64,000 nucleotides of DNA, taken from NCBI RefSeq assembly GCF_018069865.1, contig NZ_JAGQDG010000007.1, positions 124,001 to 188,000 of the forward strand. The letters run 5' to 3'. A program made the position numbers and the translations under genes. This document shows, piece after piece, positions 42,510 to 51,498 of the stretch (its first letter is position 1; every line of letters begins with the position of its first letter). The notes beneath the pieces were generated by a model. That model was not told the origin of the DNA, searched no databases, and saw nothing but the letters and a program-made list of their open reading frames with translations. The stretch comes from Ideonella paludis (lineage in GTDB: Bacteria > Pseudomonadota > Gammaproteobacteria > Burkholderiales > Burkholderiaceae_C).

Positions 42510-43990
42510 TGCGCGGCGGGCTTCCCCTGTTGGAGGCCGCCTTCTGGTCGCTTCTGGCCTGTGGAGCTGCGGTCGTCTCTGCCATGGTGATGGTGGGGGT
42601 CTCGCCCACCAAGTCGGTGGCCATGGTCGCGGTCGTCTTGTGTGGCTGCGTGTTTCTTTGGTTGCGCCACTACCGCGCCAGCCTGCTGGCATTGACCTTT
42701 GGGCTGGTGCCCATGGACATGAGCAAGGCGGTCTTCCCGCCCTTGGAGCTCTACTACTCGCCGGGCCTCTACCTCTATGCCCCCCAGGCGCTCTCCATCG
42801 TTTTGCTGGGCATGGCCTTTGTGCGGTGGTTCATGGTCACCAAGCGCTTGCCCAAGTTCGAACCCATCGACGGCTTGGTGGCGGTCTTTTTGACCTGGGT
42901 CTGGATTTCAGCCATCGGCTCACCGCAAGGCGCACTGGCCCTGGCCACGGCCCTGGCCTACACCTTGATCGTGGCCGCCTACTACGCTGCGGTGGTGTCC
43001 GTGCGGGAGATGCGCGACGTGCGCGCCATCTTGTTTGGCGTCGGGGCCATTGTGCTGCTGCAACTCATTTGGGTCGCGCTGCAAGTCGTCACCAAGCAAC
43101 CCTTGGGCCTGCCGGGCAGCAAGAACGAAACCTCGGCCTTCATGGTGAATTTCGGCGGCGCGGGTGAGGCCATTCGGCCAGGCGGCTTTGCCGGCCACCC
43201 CAACGGTTTGGCGCACCACATGGTGATGGTCATTCCGGTCGCGCTGTCCTTTGCCTTGTTGGGTTTTCGCTTTATCTCAGCGCGGGTAATGGCCTTTGTC
43301 TGGGCTGTCTTGCTGGTGGCCGCAGTGATGCTGGTGCAGACCTTGTCACGCGGCGGCTGGCTCTCTGCGGGCATTGCCGGCCTGGTGCTGTTTGCTGTGA
43401 TGACGCGCCTGGGCGCCATCTCCGGGCGGCGCTTGGCGGGCGCGGTGTTGATGTCGATAGCGGCCCTGATGCTGCTGGTGGCCATCTTCCCGCAGACGAT
43501 TCTGCGTCTGACCGAGTCCGACGACCGCTCCTTGGAGGGCCGCATGGTCTTGAACGATCAGGCCATGGCCATCATTGAAGGCAATCCGCTCAAAGGGGTT
43601 GGCTTGGGGGCTTACAACCGCTCTACCTACGCCTACAACGGTCCGCTCTACGCCACCGTCTCGGAAGACTTCCAAAAGCAGTTGCGTACTGTGGTGGTGC
43701 ACAACGGTTATTTGTTGATGGCTGCTGAGTTGGGTATTCCGGCGCTGTTGCTGTTCTTTGTCATCTTGATCAAATTCCTGAGAACTCCCTGGCCGCTCAA
43801 TCGCTTCAAGGACCCGGTGCTTTTGACCTTGGCGATGGGGCTGTTGGCGAGTTTGCTGGGGCAAGCCATCTACTTCAGCTCTGACAACTACTACGTGGAT
43901 CAGCGGGTGGCCATGCTGTGGATGACCGCAGGCTTGCTGCGTGCGGTCACCCGCCTGGCCAGCGAAGCCCCGAGTGAGCCTGCAGCATGA
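42509..43990 (+). CDS. O-antigen-ligase/Wzy-type polysaccharide polymerase
   Basis: 493 residues with about 11-12 transmembrane segments, for example FWSLLACGAAVVSAMVMVG and LAYTLIVAAYYAAVV. A large periplasmic loop is near residues 200-230, and the Wzy_C signature has QTLSRGGWLSAGIAGLVLFA and VVHNGYLLMAAELGIPALLL. The histidine in VVHNGYL is conserved in Wzy/WaaL. It polymerises lipid-linked repeat units at the periplasmic face. Overlaps wzx by 4 bases. Confidence 0.9.
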   Translation: MRGGLPLLEAAFWSLLACGAAVVSAMVMVGVSPTKSVAMVAVVLCGCVFLWLRHYRASLLALTFGLVPMDMSKAVFPPLELYYSPGLYLYAPQALSIVLLGMAFVRWFMVTKRLPKFEPIDGLVAVFLTWVWISAIGSPQGALALATALAYTLIVAAYYAAVVSVREMRDVRAILFGVGAIVLLQLIWVALQVVTKQPLGLPGSKNETSAFMVNFGGAGEAIRPGGFAGHPNGLAHHMVMVIPVALSFALLGFRFISARVMAFVWAVLLVAAVMLVQTLSRGGWLSAGIAGLVLFAVMTRLGAISGRRLAGAVLMSIAALMLLVAIFPQTILRLTESDDRSLEGRMVLNDQAMAIIEGNPLKGVGLGAYNRSTYAYNGPLYATVSEDFQKQLRTVVVHNGYLLMAAELGIPALLLFFVILIKFLRTPWPLNRFKDPVLLTLAMGLLASLLGQAIYFSSDNYYVDQRVAMLWMTAGLLRAVTRLASEAPSEPAA

Positions 43991-45432
43991 AGAAGCCCAG
44001 CACCTTGTGGTCGGCCTTGGGCTCGGCGGTGTTTTTGCGGCTCATCATGGCCGTAGTGAACTTCGGCCAGTTTTGGGTCTTCACGCGGATGCTCCCCGCA
44101 GACGAGCTGGGGGGCTACTCCCTCATCTTGGGCGTGTTGATGATGCTGCACGCGATGCCGCTTTTGGGCTTGTCCGTGCCCTTGATTCGCCGCATCGCCA
44201 CCGGCCCCGAGGATGCCTCACGGGAAGTCTCCAATGCATTTGCGCTGAGCCTGCCTATGGCGGTGCTCATCACGATTGGCGTGTATGTCTACGGGGTGAC
44301 ACAGTTCGATGCTGCCTTGCATGGCCCGCTCGATTGCTTGGCACTGACGATGATCCCGGTGGCCTGGATCTTGGTGGCCGAGTGTGCCTTGCTGGGGCTG
44401 GAGCGCATGGACTTGATCACCAAGGTCCAGGGGCTGGAAGCGGTTGGGCGCCTCGTGTTTGGCGTGGCTGCCATCCAACTGGGCTATGGCTTGTACGGCG
44501 TGTTTGTCTGCATTTTTGTGCTGCGCGCGCTGGTCGCGGTGTATTACGCCCTGTCCTCCGTGGTGCCGCGCGTTCGGTGGGCCTTGGTCAGTTGGGACAT
44601 TCAGGTTCGCAACTTCCGCGAGATCCCGACCTTCATCGGCATCGTCATCTTGGCTGCGCTGGTATTGCGGGTTGACGTCTTGGTCTTGGAGCACACCCGC
44701 GACCTGGCCGAAGTCGCGCTGTTTGCAGCAGGTGCGCGGCTCTACGAAGCCGCCTTGATGGTGCCCACCATGGCCGCACAGGCCTTGATGCCCACGCTCG
44801 CGCGCATGCTTCAAGAGAGCGAAGAGAAGTTCAAACAGATGTTCCGCGAAGTGCTGGACCACCTCATGCTCATTGGCGGCTTGTTCGCCATCGGCTTGGC
44901 GGCGCTGGCCGGCGTGGCGGTGGCTTTGGTGTACCCCAGCCATTTGCAAGGGGCGGGCGAGGTGTTTTCTTGGCTCGCCTTGGGCACTGTGCTGGTGATG
45001 GTGGACCAACTGTTGTCTTCCGCCATGTTGGCTGCCAAAGCGCAGCGGGAAGACATGCGCAGCCTGGCCGTGGCGGCTGTGGTGCTGGTGCTGGCCTTGC
45101 TGTTGCTGACAGGCCCATGGGGCGCGCAAGGGGCGGCCTGGGCCATCCTGATCGCCCACCTGACGCGTTTGGCCATGCGCATTCGCTGGGCTGCCGCGAG
45201 ACTGGCCTTTCCCGAACTACCGGGCGCCTCCGTTCGCCACCTCTTTGGCATGACCATGGGCATGTTGGGCCTGCGCTTGGTTCACCTGCAGCACCCGGCA
45301 GCGGAGCCGGTGTGGGCCTTGATGGCGGGCCTGGCCGCTTGGTATATGACGGCCCGCCTGACGGGTGTTTTGAGGCCCGGTTGGTGGCGGCGCCTGCGGC
45401 AGTGGCGCGCCTCGCTGCAGGCCGCGCGCTGA
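43987..45432 (+). CDS. Wzx-type lipid-linked oligosaccharide flippase
   Basis: 481 residues, about 12-14 transmembrane segments over the whole length. MOP/Wzx features are the N-terminal VFLRLIMAVVNFGQFWVFTR helix and ADELGGYSLILGVLMMLHAM, and the late LLSSAMLAAKAQREDM. It carries the undecaprenyl-linked repeat unit across the inner membrane. The next glycosyltransferase starts 9 bases later. Confidence 0.9.
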   Translation: MKKPSTLWSALGSAVFLRLIMAVVNFGQFWVFTRMLPADELGGYSLILGVLMMLHAMPLLGLSVPLIRRIATGPEDASREVSNAFALSLPMAVLITIGVYVYGVTQFDAALHGPLDCLALTMIPVAWILVAECALLGLERMDLITKVQGLEAVGRLVFGVAAIQLGYGLYGVFVCIFVLRALVAVYYALSSVVPRVRWALVSWDIQVRNFREIPTFIGIVILAALVLRVDVLVLEHTRDLAEVALFAAGARLYEAALMVPTMAAQALMPTLARMLQESEEKFKQMFREVLDHLMLIGGLFAIGLAALAGVAVALVYPSHLQGAGEVFSWLALGTVLVMVDQLLSSAMLAAKAQREDMRSLAVAAVVLVLALLLLTGPWGAQGAAWAILIAHLTRLAMRIRWAAARLAFPELPGASVRHLFGMTMGMLGLRLVHLQHPAAEPVWALMAGLAAWYMTARLTGVLRPGWWRRLRQWRASLQAAR

Positions 45433-45441
45433 GAGGGACTG

Positions 45442-46560
45442 ATGAGAATCCTTCATCTGGACCCTGACGACATCGACAACCCCGTCTCTGGCGGTGGGCC
45501 GATTCGAACCTTGCAGCTTTACCGGCGCATTGCTCGGCATCACGAGGTCACCGTGGTGACGCCGACCTTTGCGGGCTCCACGCCGGAGCTGGTGCGCGAC
45601 GGCATTCGCTATCTGCGCCTGGGCCGCAAGATCCGAAACCACGGCTCCTCGCACCACATCACCTACCTGTTCAAGCTCCCAAGCGCTGTGCGCGGCATAG
45701 AGCATGACCTGTTGGTTGAAGACTTCATGCCGCCGTGCGGCGCCACTCACGTGCCGCTATTTCGGCGCCGCGATGTGCCGCACATTGCATCGGTGCAGTG
45801 GTTCAGTGCCTGGGATTACACCCGCAAGCTCAAGCTGCCCTTTCATTGGGGGCAAGAGTATGGATTGAAGCTCTACAGCAACTTTGTGGTGCTGACACCG
45901 TCGATGAAGCAAACCATCCAGGGCTGGAATCCCGGTGCGCGCATCGACGTGATTCCCAATGGTGTGGATGACGACCTCTTCGAGGTGCCCATTGAGGCCG
46001 GACGAGGCATTCTGTTCTTGGGGCGCGTGGAGATCGGCACCAAGGGCATAGACCTTTTGCTTGAAGCCTATGCCCGTATGCCGGTGGCGCAACGGCCAGG
46101 CTTGACCATTGCCGGCACCCTGCAAGAGCCAGAGCTGCTGCAAGCCTGTTTGCAGCGCTGGGGCTTGGAGGGCCAAGTGACCATCTTTGGCCGCTACGAC
46201 GCAGCGCAGCGCCGCGAGTTACTGCGAACTCACCGCTGTCTGGCCATGCCCTCCCGCATTGAGACCTTTGGCATGACCGTGGCGGAAGCCAATGCGGCCG
46301 GCACGCCTGCGGTCGTGTGGGACCAGGCGCCCATGAACGAAGTGTCGTCAACAGCCTGCTGGCGAGTGCCGCCCTATGACGTCGAGGCCTACCGTCAGGC
46401 CCTCCAGCAGGCTTGCGCAGCGCCAGACCATGAACTTCTGCGCAGAGGTGAGCTTGCGCGGGAACAGGCCCGTCGATTTAATTGGGATACTGTTGCGGGC
46501 TTGCAAATGTCCGTGTACGAAGACGTCCAGGCCCGTTGGCTGCAAGCCCGAGCACGGTGA
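45442..46560 (+). CDS. GT4-type glycosyltransferase
   Basis: 372 residues with a GT-B fold. The donor-site half has VIPNGVDDDLFEVP, GILFLGRVEIGTKGIDLLLE and the EX7E-like PSRIETFGMTVAEANAAGTP. The N-terminus has DNPVSGGGPIRTLQLYRRIA, the acceptor-side loop. Retaining glycosyltransferase that adds one sugar to the growing repeat unit; donor not predictable. Confidence 0.9.
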   Translation: MRILHLDPDDIDNPVSGGGPIRTLQLYRRIARHHEVTVVTPTFAGSTPELVRDGIRYLRLGRKIRNHGSSHHITYLFKLPSAVRGIEHDLLVEDFMPPCGATHVPLFRRRDVPHIASVQWFSAWDYTRKLKLPFHWGQEYGLKLYSNFVVLTPSMKQTIQGWNPGARIDVIPNGVDDDLFEVPIEAGRGILFLGRVEIGTKGIDLLLEAYARMPVAQRPGLTIAGTLQEPELLQACLQRWGLEGQVTIFGRYDAAQRRELLRTHRCLAMPSRIETFGMTVAEANAAGTPAVVWDQAPMNEVSSTACWRVPPYDVEAYRQALQQACAAPDHELLRRGELAREQARRFNWDTVAGLQMSVYEDVQARWLQARAR

Positions 46561-46572
46561 GGCGCTGCTGTT

Positions 46573-47406
46573 ATGACCTTCATTTCCTTTCTGCGCCGAT
46601 CGGTGGTTCGATTCCTGCGTCCGGATGCGCGGAACTCCCTGGCCATCGCGCTGTTGCTGTCGGGCCATGACCGCTGGCCCAGGCCGGTCGACGCGTGGTC
46701 CGAGCGCAAGGTGCTGGTCATCAGCCCGCATGCCGATGACGAGGCCATAGGCTGTGGCGGCACGGTGCTCAAACATGTGGCTGAGGGCGCTGAGGTCACC
46801 GTCTTGCACCTCACCGATGGCCGCAACGGCTGCAAACGCCTGCAGGACCCTCACCTGCCGCCGGATGAACGTGCCACCTTGGTCGCTTGGGTGCGCCAGA
46901 CTCGCGAAGCGGAGGCCCGTGCTTGGGCGGCTGGGGCGGGCGTTCGGGCGGTGGAGTTTTTGGGTCTTTCAGACAGCGAGGTGTCTGCCTCCCCCCAGGC
47001 GGTCGCCGGCCTGAAGGCAGTGTTGGAGCGCATCCAACCGGACTTGATCTATGTGCCCGCCATCACCGATTTGCTTGAAGACCACTGGCGCGCCAACTTA
47101 TTGCTGGACGCGGCGTTGAACGCCGCACCGGGCGCATGGCAGGGCCGTCTCCTGCTGCGCTCTTACGAGGTGTGGAGCCCTCTGCCCGCCAACCGTGTGG
47201 TGGATGTTTCGGCGGAGTTTGAGCGCAAGCTTGAACTGCTGAGGCTCTACAAGAGCCAGTTGGCCGATGTGGACTATTGCCGTGCGATTGAAGGCTTGAA
47301 CGCCTATCGCTCCACCATGCTGCCACGAACCGCGCAAGGCTATGCCGAGGCCTTCTTGGAAGCCAGTTTGCCGGGCTGGCGGGCTGTGTTGGCAGGTCGA
47401 CACTGA
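46573..47406 (+). CDS. PIG-L/LmbE-family deacetylase
   Basis: 277 residues. The zinc site is the classic SPHADDEAIGCGG with His53, Asp55 and Asp56, followed by VTVLHLTDGRNG and the later zinc histidine region DLLEDHWRANLLLD. Enzymes of this type remove N-acetyl groups from GlcNAc-type sugars. In this locus it could expose an amine on a repeat-unit sugar. The GNAT transferase follows 7 bases after the stop. Confidence 0.9.
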   Translation: MTFISFLRRSVVRFLRPDARNSLAIALLLSGHDRWPRPVDAWSERKVLVISPHADDEAIGCGGTVLKHVAEGAEVTVLHLTDGRNGCKRLQDPHLPPDERATLVAWVRQTREAEARAWAAGAGVRAVEFLGLSDSEVSASPQAVAGLKAVLERIQPDLIYVPAITDLLEDHWRANLLLDAALNAAPGAWQGRLLLRSYEVWSPLPANRVVDVSAEFERKLELLRLYKSQLADVDYCRAIEGLNAYRSTMLPRTAQGYAEAFLEASLPGWRAVLAGRH

Positions 47407-47413
47407 GCGCGTC

Positions 47414-48442
47414 ATGACGAGCCCAAAGGATTCAGGCATTGAGGTCAGAGAAGCCACGCCCGCGGACGATGAGGGCGTGAATCGGCTCTTTCACACCGTG
47501 TTTGGCTTTGAGCGCTCTGCCGAACATTTCAAGTGGAAGGTCTACGACAACCCTGATGGCCCGATGGTGGCCCTGGTGGCCGTGGCAGGCACTGAAGTGG
47601 TCGGCTATTACGGCTTTTGGCCCACCGCCATGCGCTTGGGTGGCAAGCGGGTGCTGGGCGGGCAGGCGCTGGACATCATGTTGCATCCCGAGCATCGCGG
47701 CCTGCCCCTGGCCTTGCGTCTGTGCGGTGAGTGCATTGAGTTAGCCGGGCGGCGCGGCATGCAACTGCTCTACGGCTTGCCCAACATCTTGGCGCTCAAG
47801 CTCCAGGTTGGCAAGCTCAACTCCGACCATGTCGGCGATGTGCCGCTGTGGGTTCGGATTCTCGACACCCGCGAAGCCCTCGGCATTACCGGCCCCCGCG
47901 GCTGGGCGGTGCGCGCGATGGGCTTGTTGCCCCTGGGTGCCAGCACGGGCTTTGAGCTGAGTGTGGGCGTGCCACAGGAGGCTGAATTGGCCGAGTTTCT
48001 GGGCCGCGCCAAGCTGCCCCATGGCCGCCTGCGGGTGGCGCCCACGGCCGCGCGCTTGCTCTGGCGTTTCGGCGCCAACGCCCAGCGCAACTATGTCTGG
48101 CACACCGCACGGCAGGCCGGGCAACTGCAAGGATTGGTCGTGGTGGGGGATCACACGCTGCCGCACATGGCATTGCTGTCGGAGATGCTGGGCGTGGCCG
48201 ATGCCCCGCAGCAGGCGGCCCTGCAGCACGCCCTTCAGAGCCTGAAGCGCCAAGGCGTGACGGCGGTGCACGCCATGTCCACCAGGGGCCCGAGAGATGC
48301 GGTCTTGAAAGCTTGTGGCTTCAGGCGTCGGCGGGTGACCCAACCATTGGTGGTGCACAAACCCTTGCCTGTGACCCTGCCGGCCAATCCCCATGTCTTT
48401 GACGACTGGGTGGTCTTCGGTGCGGACCATGACGTGTATTGA
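47414..48442 (+). CDS. GNAT-superfamily acyltransferase
   Basis: 342 residues from ATG 47414. The N-terminal GNAT domain has VREATPADDEGVNRLFHTVF, YYGFWPTAMRLGGKR, and the CoA/acyl-binding strand-turn IMLHPEHRGLPLALRLCGEC. A second, weaker GNAT-like half follows (residues about 195-325). Such doubled GNATs include FemAB-like aminoacyl transferases. It sits directly after the PIG-L deacetylase, so N-acylation of the freed amine is a natural idea; the acyl donor is unknown. Confidence 0.8.
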   Translation: MTSPKDSGIEVREATPADDEGVNRLFHTVFGFERSAEHFKWKVYDNPDGPMVALVAVAGTEVVGYYGFWPTAMRLGGKRVLGGQALDIMLHPEHRGLPLALRLCGECIELAGRRGMQLLYGLPNILALKLQVGKLNSDHVGDVPLWVRILDTREALGITGPRGWAVRAMGLLPLGASTGFELSVGVPQEAELAEFLGRAKLPHGRLRVAPTAARLLWRFGANAQRNYVWHTARQAGQLQGLVVVGDHTLPHMALLSEMLGVADAPQQAALQHALQSLKRQGVTAVHAMSTRGPRDAVLKACGFRRRRVTQPLVVHKPLPVTLPANPHVFDDWVVFGADHDVY

Positions 48443-48489
48443 TTGGCCAGCACCTGCAACGCGAGGTCTTGGCCCCAACGAGTTAGAGC

Positions 48490-49428
48490 ATGATTGACGT
48501 CTCCATCATCGTCGTGAATTGGAATGTGCGCGACCTCTTGCGCCTGTGCCTGCAGTCTTTGCGAGACCAGGCGGGCCTGCCCATGGCGCGCATGCAGGTG
48601 ATCGTGGTGGACAACGCTTCTGCCGATGGCAGCGCGGCCATGGTCCGAGCCGAGTTCCCAGAGGTCACGTTGTTGGCCAATGAAGACAACCTGGGCTTTG
48701 GCAAAGCGAACAACCAAGCCTTGCCTTTGTGCACAGGCCGTCATGTGTTGCTGCTCAACCCAGACACCGTGGTGTTGGATGGCGCCATTGCCAAGCTGGT
48801 GGGCTTGATGGATCGGCAGCCCGAGGTGGCCGTGGCCGGCTGCCGATTGCTGAACGGCGACATGACCCTACAGCGCTGGACAGGCGGTGCCTACCCGCGC
48901 TTGCTGAACTTGGCCAATCACTACTTTTTCTTGGATCGGGTCTTGCCCTCGTCGTGGCGGCCCATGCCGCTCTACCTCGACCGCGATGTGCCTGAAAACA
49001 TGGAGGTCGATTGGGTCAGCGGCGCCTGCATGATCCTGCGCGGCAGCGCCCTCGGGGGGCGTCTTTTCAACCCGGACTATTTCATGTACGGCGAGGACAT
49101 GGAACTGTGCCACCGCCTGAAGCAAGCGGGCGGCCAGGTGCTCTACACGCCCGAGGCGTCCATCATTCACTACCAAGGCGAGAGCATGAAACAGCAGCAA
49201 GGCGATGTGCTGCTGTCCTCACTGAAAGGCCCGCGCCAGTTCTACCGCCAGATGCGGGGCGGTCGCGGCCTGTGGTTGTATGACTTCGTCACCTGGGCAG
49301 GTTTTGCCCTGCGCTGGGCGCTGTATGCGTTGGCTGGGGTGGTTCAAGGCGGCGAGCGCTGGCGGGACAAAGCGGCATCAAGCCGCAGCATGATGCACCG
49401 CGCTTGGAAGATCCTGGTCAGCCCTTGA
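48490..49428 (+). CDS. GT2-type glycosyltransferase
   Basis: 312 residues with a GT-A fold. VSIIVVNWNVRDLLRLCLQS opens; VIVVDNASADGS and the metal-binding LLLNPDTVVLD follow; VSGACMILRG and FFMYGEDMELCHRLK-like FMYGEDMELCHRLKQAGG complete the rhamnosyltransferase-like pattern. A C-terminal hydrophobic stretch (WAGFALRWALYALAGVV) may associate with the membrane. Last gene of the exopolysaccharide run, convergent with the Tad operon. Confidence 0.92.
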   Translation: MIDVSIIVVNWNVRDLLRLCLQSLRDQAGLPMARMQVIVVDNASADGSAAMVRAEFPEVTLLANEDNLGFGKANNQALPLCTGRHVLLLNPDTVVLDGAIAKLVGLMDRQPEVAVAGCRLLNGDMTLQRWTGGAYPRLLNLANHYFFLDRVLPSSWRPMPLYLDRDVPENMEVDWVSGACMILRGSALGGRLFNPDYFMYGEDMELCHRLKQAGGQVLYTPEASIIHYQGESMKQQQGDVLLSSLKGPRQFYRQMRGGRGLWLYDFVTWAGFALRWALYALAGVVQGGERWRDKAASSRSMMHRAWKILVSP

Positions 49429-49440
49429 GCCGGGCGCTCG

Positions 49441-49460
49441 CTTGAGGCGCAGGCCTCAGG
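49441..49460. terminator. Candidate bidirectional hairpin between the exopolysaccharide and Tad operons
   Basis: CTTGAGGC (49441-49448) pairs with GCCTCAGG (49453-49460), with one G-T wobble and a GCAG loop. It lies between the two convergent stops and overlaps the end of the last Tad gene. Confidence 0.45.
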
Positions 49461-50205
49461 GATATTCGAGTGCGTCCGACTGCATTTGCAGCGTCGCAAA
49501 GGCCTGCAGCGGGATGTAGCCCCCGAAGCCACCGGCATCAGCGCCCGCATCAACCATGGCCGCAAACAGCGGGTCCACGGGCAGGTTCAGTTGACGCTGG
49601 GTTTCCAGCACCAAGCGGTAGGCGTTCATCACCAAGGGGACGCGGGGCTGATAAGCCAAGATGACACGGATGCGCAGCACATTGGCGTCTTGAATGGTTT
49701 GGCCAGAGCTGGCCCCTACATTGGCCAAGCCATTCGGCCGGTACTCCAAACCACTGTTGGGAATAACGCGCAAACCACCTTGCTTGTCGGTGAGGGCGGG
49801 GTCGGCCCAATCGTTGAAGCTGGCGGTCGTGGGGTTCAGCACGGTGATGACCCGACCGCTGGACTTCAGCACCTTGTCTTGCGTGATGGCGATGGCCTGG
49901 CGCGCCCGATCCCGAGCGGCCTGCAACTGGGTGTCGTCCACACCGCCGCCGTACATGGGGACCAGTGCATTGATCAAAGCCTCTTGCATGGCATTCGGAT
50001 TGGTGCCGTTGACCGACCCCGCCCGGGCTGCCATGAAGGTGGCATGGTTGAGCTGGTTCTTGGCAAAGAACAGCAAGCCATGATGAATCAAGATCATGGT
50101 CAGCAGCAGCAAGATGGGGGCCACGATGACCATTTCCACCATCGTGGCGCCGCGCTGTGCGCCACGCCGGAGTGCTGTGTTCATGACGGACGACGAAACA
50201 TTCAT
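49456..50205 (-). CDS. TadE-like pilus assembly protein (pseudopilin)
   Basis: 249 residues. A class III-type leader is visible: RRGAQRGATMVEMVIVAPIL, with a glycine before ATMVE and Glu at position +5, followed by a hydrophobic helix of about 20 residues. The rest is periplasmic. Prepilin-peptidase processing is expected. Last gene of the tad run, 5 bases after the DUF192 gene. Confidence 0.82.
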   Translation of the reverse strand: MNVSSSVMNTALRRGAQRGATMVEMVIVAPILLLLTMILIHHGLLFFAKNQLNHATFMAARAGSVNGTNPNAMQEALINALVPMYGGGVDDTQLQAARDRARQAIAITQDKVLKSSGRVITVLNPTTASFNDWADPALTDKQGGLRVIPNSGLEYRPNGLANVGASSGQTIQDANVLRIRVILAYQPRVPLVMNAYRLVLETQRQLNLPVDPLFAAMVDAGADAGGFGGYIPLQAFATLQMQSDALEYP

Positions 50206-50210
50206 GGAAA

Positions 50211-50543
50211 TCAGTGCCCTGTAGCAAGGCTGGGCAACAGGTGTGCCAATGAATCACCCACCTTGATGCCCAGACGCTTGATGGCCCCTGCACTCAATTC
50301 GAGGGTATGCACAGCAGCGCGGCCACCGAGATGAAAGCGCCAGGGCTTGAGCCCCGGTGCCAGCCTCACGACCTTGGCCCCGCGGTCCAGGTAAACCACG
50401 TCGATGGTGAAGCGCATGAAGCAGGTATGGATGCTGTCACAGCGGGTGATCAACAATCCCTCATCGGGGGCGATGGAGGCTTGAAGCATCAAGCCCTTAA
50501 AGCGGGCCCAAAAAGTGTCCGCGCAGTGAATGTGAAGCGCCAT
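50211..50543 (-). CDS. DUF192 family protein inside the tad operon
   Basis: 110 residues from ATG 50543; the frame is open further upstream but would overlap tadC. DUF192 features are the WARFKGLMLQASIAPDEGLL stretch, the SIHTCFMRFTIDVVYLD core, and a GDSLAHLL end. The family has no confirmed function. Most homologues have a signal sequence; this one starts directly with the domain, so it seems cytoplasmic. Seven bases from tadC. Confidence 0.82.
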   Translation of the reverse strand: MALHIHCADTFWARFKGLMLQASIAPDEGLLITRCDSIHTCFMRFTIDVVYLDRGAKVVRLAPGLKPWRFHLGGRAAVHTLELSAGAIKRLGIKVGDSLAHLLPSLATGH

Positions 50544-50550
50544 GTTGTGC

Positions 50551-51498
50551 TCAACCGCCTGCAGCCAACAATCGCGAGACGATGGGGAATAACAAAACAA
50601 TGAAGGTGCAGGGGAAGATACAGGCAATCAGAGGGAACAGCATCTTCACCGGGGCCTCGAGTGCCAACTTCTCCGCACGCATGAAGCGCTCATTGAGCCG
50701 TTGCTCGCCTTGGGTGCGCAACATCGGCCCCAAGCTCATGCCCATGCGCTCTGCTTGAATGACGCATGAGGTGAAGTGCGACAGCGATTGATCTTTGACC
50801 CGATCGCTCATATCGCGCAGGGCTTCGGCCCGAGACTTGCCGGCGCGAATGTCCCGCAAGACGCGTTGGAACTCGTCGCGCAGATAGCCTCGCGGGCCTT
50901 TGGCCACGGCCTGGGTGATGGCGCCTTGAAGGTTCAGGCCGGCTTCCACGCACAAAGTGATCACATCGAGAAAGAAGGGCAGGGCCCGCACGAACTCGCG
51001 CTGCCGCGCTTTGATGCGGTCCCGCAGCCACACCAAGGGCAAAAACCAGCCCAAGGCAGCGACCATCACGATCAGCAGCAGCGAGTTGCCGTAGCCGACT
51101 TCAAACTCACCCTTGTTGGCGTCTGCAGTGCCCAGGCCCGTCAAGATGGCCAAGAGCAGGCTCATCAGCACCACGCTGGTGATCATGAAGGCCAACTGCC
51201 CGGCGTAAAACTGCCCGGGTGAGAGCGAAAACTCCAAGCCGGCTTGGCGCAAGCGCAGCACAAAGGCCAAGCGGGTTTGGCGCGAGAGCATCCTGTCGAA
51301 GCGGGGCTCCATCCACTGCACCGGCCACCACAACATCCGGAATCCCAAGGGCGGTGGGTCTCGGAACTCGCGGTCTTCCTCCGGGGGCTCAGGCAGCAGC
51401 CCCAGAGCGAACCAAATCGCCACACCCACCACCGTGCCCATGAGCAGCGCGGCGAGTGGAAGAATCCAGGAGGCGTTGATCAGGCTGTCCACAGTCAC
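50551..51498 (-). CDS. tadC: Tad pilus inner-membrane platform protein TadC
   Basis: 315 residues. T2SS-F-type domain with membrane helices at residues about 12-32, 100-125, 140-160 and at the C-terminus (FPLIACIFPCTFIVLLFPIV). The core contains LPFFLDVITLCVEAGLNLQGAI and the SCVIQAERMGMSLGPML motif. It begins directly after the tadB stop. TadB and TadC form the platform on which TadA works. Confidence 0.9.
   Translation of the reverse strand: MTVDSLINASWILPLAALLMGTVVGVAIWFALGLLPEPPEEDREFRDPPPLGFRMLWWPVQWMEPRFDRMLSRQTRLAFVLRLRQAGLEFSLSPGQFYAGQLAFMITSVVLMSLLLAILTGLGTADANKGEFEVGYGNSLLLIVMVAALGWFLPLVWLRDRIKARQREFVRALPFFLDVITLCVEAGLNLQGAITQAVAKGPRGYLRDEFQRVLRDIRAGKSRAEALRDMSDRVKDQSLSHFTSCVIQAERMGMSLGPMLRTQGEQRLNERFMRAEKLALEAPVKMLFPLIACIFPCTFIVLLFPIVSRLLAAGG

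Noticed and set aside
36335-49428. An exosortase/PEP-CTERM system
   Set aside because: Only the tandem hydrolase recalls such systems; no exosortase membrane protein and no PEP-CTERM tail was seen among the proteins in the window.
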